64,000 nt of DNA from contig RYFE02000009.1 of assembly GCA_004138175.2 (NCBI GenBank), positions 1 through 64,000 of the forward strand, written 5' to 3'. Below the pieces are notes generated by a model that was given only the letters and a program-made list of their open reading frames with translations, was not told where the DNA came from and searched no databases. Below, piece by piece: positions 61,529-64,000 of the stretch. Source of the DNA: Chloroflexales bacterium ZM16-3 (GTDB lineage Bacteria > Chloroflexota > Chloroflexia > Chloroflexales > Chloroflexaceae). The translations under genes were made by a program, and so were the position numbers. Each line of letters starts with the position of its first letter. The stretch's first letter is position 1.

Positions 61529-62224
61529 ATGGAACCGCAGACGCCAACACCCACTCCTCAGCAGACTGTCTCCAAGGATCGTGCGTCACGCATCCCCGGC
61601 TTCGATGCGGAGGCGACGCCGCTGCTTGGCCTCGGCCTTGGCCTGACGGGCCTGGCTCTCGGGTTTCGCCCGCGCTTTGCCCCGCTCCCCCTTGCTCTCA
61701 CGGCATTGGCTGCAGCCCTCTACCGCGACCCTGACCGGACGACGCCGGACGACCCGCGTACGATCTTTGCCCCTGCTGACGGCATTGTCCTGCTGATCGA
61801 TGAGCTCTACGAGCACCGCTTTCTGCACACCGACTGTGTCCATATTGCGATTGCCGCCTCCCCACTGGATGTGCCCGTCTGCCGCAGCCCCGTCGGCGGA
61901 ACGGTGAACTATGTCGCTCACGTGTCCGGCGAGTATCGCCCCGCGAGCGACCCAGAGGCCGCCGAGCGTAATGAGCGGGTTTATGTGGGCATCACGACGC
62001 CCTGGGGGCCGCTGATGGTGTCGCAGATCGCTGGCCCGCTCGGGCGGCGGATCAGTTCGAAGATCCAGGTCGGCGATGTGGTCGATCCCGGCGCCCGCCT
62101 CGGCACCGTGCGCTTCGGCTCCCGCACCGACCTCTACATCCAGCGTGATGTCGCCCGCATCCTGATCGGCGTCGGACAGCATATCGTCGCGGGGATCTCC
62201 CGCGTCGGCGAACTGGCCTCGTGA
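61529..62224 (+). CDS. Phosphatidylserine decarboxylase family protein
   Basis: 231 residues from ATG 61529. The frame is open 16 codons upstream, but those codons are not family-like. Short-form PSD: a hydrophobic segment (about 31-65), RDPDRTTPDDPRTIFAPADG, DCVHIAIAASPLDVPVCRSP, GEYRPAS...ERNERVYVGI, and near the C terminus LGTVRFGSRTDLYI, where Gly-Ser would be the self-cleavage site generating the pyruvoyl cofactor. It converts phosphatidylserine (or a similar acidic lipid) to the ethanolamine form. Followed with GTGA overlap by the RibD-like gene. Confidence 0.85.
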   Translation: MEPQTPTPTPQQTVSKDRASRIPGFDAEATPLLGLGLGLTGLALGFRPRFAPLPLALTALAAALYRDPDRTTPDDPRTIFAPADGIVLLIDELYEHRFLHTDCVHIAIAASPLDVPVCRSPVGGTVNYVAHVSGEYRPASDPEAAERNERVYVGITTPWGPLMVSQIAGPLGRRISSKIQVGDVVDPGARLGTVRFGSRTDLYIQRDVARILIGVGQHIVAGISRVGELAS

Positions 62225-63084
62225 CGGCCGGCTCCCTCGGCCCCGGCTCTCCATACGCCCTGCTCTTCGACGATGGCCTCTGCGACGGCACCGGCCTCCC
62301 CGATTTCCTCCGTGTAATCTACGGCGGCGACTGGCATTTGCCTGATCCTCCCGCCGAACGGCCATTTGTCTTTACCAACTTTGTGGCCTCCCACGACGGG
62401 CGGATCTCCTTCGGTGAGCCGGGGCGCTCGGGCGGCGGCGATGTCAGCCGCCACTCCCGCCACGACACATGGCTCATGGCGCTGATCCGCGCTCGCGCCG
62501 ACGCGATCATCATCGGCTCGGGCACCCTGCGCATGGCCCGCCGTCACCTCTGGACGCCCGACCAGGTCTTCCCTGATGACGCGCCCGCCTTCGCCTCCCT
62601 GCGCGCCGCCGAGGGCCGACCACTCACTCCCTTGCTGGTGGTGGCTACCGCCAGCGGCAACCTACAGGCCGATGCCTACGCTCTAAGCGGCGACCCGCAC
62701 CCGGCTATGATCGCCACCACTGCCGCCGGCGCAGCTCGCGCCCGCGCCATCCTGGGCGACCGGCCCGGCCTCAACTACCACATCTCGCCCGGCGACTCGG
62801 TTGACCTCGCGACGCTCCTGTCCCACCTGCGAGCAAGCTGCGGCGTGCGCCACCTGCTCAGCGAGGGCGGGGCCAGGATCTACGGCTCCCTGATCGCCGC
62901 CCGCCTGATCGACGAGACCTTCCTCACGATCAGCCCAGTTGTGATCGGCAGCCCGCCCGGTCGCCCGCCGCGCCCCAGCCTTGTGGAGGGGGTTGGCTTC
63001 AGCCCCGATGATCCGCCGATCCTGCGGCTGCTCAGCCTGCGCCGCTCCGGCGACCACCTCTTCCAGCGATCTTCGTTTGTATGA
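62221..63084 (+). CDS. RibD C-terminal (dihydrofolate reductase-like) domain protein
   Basis: 287 residues from GTG 62221, whose start overlaps the PSD stop. RibD_C fold: FVFTNFVASHDGRISFG, RARADAIIIGSGTLRMARRH, and LLSEGGARIYGSLIAARLID. In riboflavin synthesis this domain reduces the pyrimidine ribose side chain with NADPH. No deaminase domain is present, so it is a stand-alone reductase and its substrate is open. The coupling with a lipid decarboxylase is not explained by either family. Confidence 0.8.
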   Translation: MTAGSLGPGSPYALLFDDGLCDGTGLPDFLRVIYGGDWHLPDPPAERPFVFTNFVASHDGRISFGEPGRSGGGDVSRHSRHDTWLMALIRARADAIIIGSGTLRMARRHLWTPDQVFPDDAPAFASLRAAEGRPLTPLLVVATASGNLQADAYALSGDPHPAMIATTAAGAARARAILGDRPGLNYHISPGDSVDLATLLSHLRASCGVRHLLSEGGARIYGSLIAARLIDETFLTISPVVIGSPPGRPPRPSLVEGVGFSPDDPPILRLLSLRRSGDHLFQRSSFV

Positions 63085-63124
63085 TGCGGGTGTGTCAGTT
63101 CTGCTGACACACCCGCATCATACA
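63078..63124 (+). terminator. Terminator at the RibD-like stop codon
   Basis: Perfect 21-bp stem (left arm TGTATGATGCGGGTGTGTCA...) with loop TTCTG, overlapping the stop codon of the RibD-like gene. Confidence 0.75.
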
Positions 63125-63126
63125 TT

Positions 63127-63230
63127 GGGGAGCCGCAGGCTCCCAGAATCTCTTGTTGTTTTGGCCAAAATGGCCAGCGAAGCTGGCCATTTTGGCCAAA
63201 ACAACGCTGGCTTTTAGGGCGGCAGCCCTA
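63127..63230. repeat. Composite three-hairpin element (GAA loop)
   Basis: GGGAGCC-GCA-GGCTCCC, AGAATCTCT, then 24-bp perfect arms (63155-63178 and 63182-63205, GTTGTTTTGGCCAAAATGGC at the left) closing on CCAGC-GAA-GCTGG, then CTGGCTTTTAGGGCGGCAGC. Same scaffold as at 48.92 kb with unrelated arms. Confidence 0.82.
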
Positions 63231-63240
63231 AACTTGATGC

Positions 63241-63267
63241 GCCTGGGGCGGCGAAGCCGCCCCAGGC
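63241..63267. repeat. GAA-loop palindrome
   Basis: 12-bp arms GCCTGGGGCGGC/GCCGCCCCAGGC with loop GAA, directly before the TATAAT (63276-63281) of the sigma factor gene. Confidence 0.75.
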
Positions 63268-63320
63268 GGCGATGGTATAATAGGCGCTGTGCCGCATAGA
63301 AGAGGGCATCGCCAACACCT

Positions 63321-63920
63321 ATGTCCAATGAAGAGCAGCGCCTTATCGAGTCCGCGCAGCGTGGGGAGGTTGAGTCCTTCAACCAGCTGGTGCGCCTCTA
63401 CGAGTCGCGCGTCTATAACCTGTGCTACCGGATGCTGGGCGACCCCGACGCGGCCGCCGATGTCGCGCAGGACACCTTTATCTCGGCATACCGTAACCTG
63501 GGCCGCTTTCGCGGCGGCATGTTTCGCTCCTGGCTGCTGCGGATCGCCACCAACGCCTGCTACGATGTCCTGCGCGTGCGCAAGCGCCGCCCCTCCACCT
63601 CGCTCCAGGCCCTCGGCGTCGCCGACGATGATGGCATCGGCTTCGACCTTCCCGATCTTGGCGAGCGCCCCGACGATGCCGCCCTGCGCCACGAGCTGGC
63701 CGCTGCCATCCAGCGCGGTTTGGCCGACCTGCCCGAGGATCAGCGCGTGGTGATCATCTTGAGCGATATCCAGGGGATGGCCTATGAGGAGATCGCCGCC
63801 GTGACAGGCGCGAATTTGGGCACAGTCAAGTCGCGCCTAAGCCGCGGCCGTGCCCGGCTGCGCGACATCCTGCGGGCGGGGGAACTACTACCGTCAAAAT
63901 TTCGTCATGATGGCGGATAG
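63321..63920 (+). CDS. ECF-type RNA polymerase sigma factor
   Basis: 199 residues from ATG 63321. Region 2 (about 10-78): FNQLVRLYESRVYNLCYRML, DAAADVAQDTFISAYRNLGR, SWLLRIATNACYDVLRVRKR. Region 4 (about 130-185): GLADLPEDQRVVIILSDIQG and MAYEEIAAVTGANLGTVKSRLSRGRARLRDIL. TATAAT at 63276-63281 is its likely -10. ECF genes are usually followed by an anti-sigma gene, and an ATG at 63992 would begin it at the window edge. Confidence 0.95.
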   Translation: MSNEEQRLIESAQRGEVESFNQLVRLYESRVYNLCYRMLGDPDAAADVAQDTFISAYRNLGRFRGGMFRSWLLRIATNACYDVLRVRKRRPSTSLQALGVADDDGIGFDLPDLGERPDDAALRHELAAAIQRGLADLPEDQRVVIILSDIQGMAYEEIAAVTGANLGTVKSRLSRGRARLRDILRAGELLPSKFRHDGG

Positions 63921-64000
63921 TAGTTCAAATGTTTAAATTAGCCATCGTGGACGACCGGGCCCTATGGCGCAGCGACCACCCCCAATAGACGATGAACACC
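63921..64000 (+). other. Right edge, possible start of an anti-sigma gene
   Basis: After the sigma factor stop there is a 20-codon frame (ATG 63928, MFKLAIVDDRALW) and an ATG at 63992 (MNT) that runs off the window. Only the position next to an ECF gene suggests an anti-sigma factor. Confidence 0.25.

Overview
The window looks like chromosomal DNA of a high-GC member of the phylum Chloroflexota, probably class Chloroflexia (filamentous Roseiflexus/Chloroflexus/Kouleothrix type). This is inferred from gene content: an F420-type luciferase-like monooxygenase, a Ser/Thr kinase with TPR tail, a tungsten aldehyde:ferredoxin oxidoreductase, Calx-beta exoproteins, and many GC-rich palindromic and 7-bp tandem repeats. 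No rRNA or taxon marker confirms the exact lineage. About 45 protein genes, one tRNA-Arg and no CRISPR array were found. Strand use is mixed and most genes stand alone or in pairs.

Layout. 0-2 kb: a broken ISAs1-type transposase carrying two MITE-like insertions with visible target duplications, then tRNA-Arg. 2-17 kb: phosphatase, acetyltransferase, SH3 protein, AEC transporter, orphan histidine kinase, 2Fe-2S ferredoxin, Ser/Thr kinase-TPR, prepilin peptidase, aroE, mltG, a broken gene, HEAT protein, two small membrane proteins and a PP2C phosphatase. 17-30 kb: mutL, a C45-family hydrolase, then a 2196-residue Calx-beta surface protein whose start overlaps the end of a large sensor kinase. 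30-42 kb: metallo-hydrolase, glycosyltransferase, a CRP-like/ferredoxin fusion divergent from aldehyde:ferredoxin oxidoreductase, proB, acetyltransferase, MaoC hydratase, alpha/beta hydrolase, and rpsO-pnp. 42-48 kb: HTH protein, a NarL/LiaS-like two-component pair, a 34-residue peptide gene with its own promoter and terminator, and another sensor kinase. 48-52 kb: F420-type oxidoreductase and a three-gene export unit (secreted protein, SipW-like signal peptidase fused to a DUF5305-like region, RTX-like protein). 52-64 kb: a consensus promoter feeding a candidate structured RNA, a DUF4388 protein, B12/radical SAM protein, acetate-type symporter pair, a DHp-like small protein coupled to an S9 peptidase, an HTH protein behind a second consensus promoter, a PSD/RibD-like pair and an ECF sigma factor.

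Themes. Signalling is dense: four complete sensor kinases, one response regulator, a Ser/Thr kinase and PP2C, two protein phosphatase types, an ECF sigma factor and several HTH proteins. The intergenic DNA is rich in small palindromes of distinct families. Some short tandem-repeat blocks lie inside genes yet keep the frame open (mutL, the signal peptidase fusion, the radical SAM gene).

Best candidates for undescribed biology: the 34-residue peptide unit between two sensor kinases (46.0-46.3 kb), the structured RNA candidate behind a perfect sigma-70 promoter (52.0-52.25 kb), the signal peptidase/secreted protein/RTX operon (49.0-51.8 kb), and the palindrome families whose loops are conserved while their arms differ.
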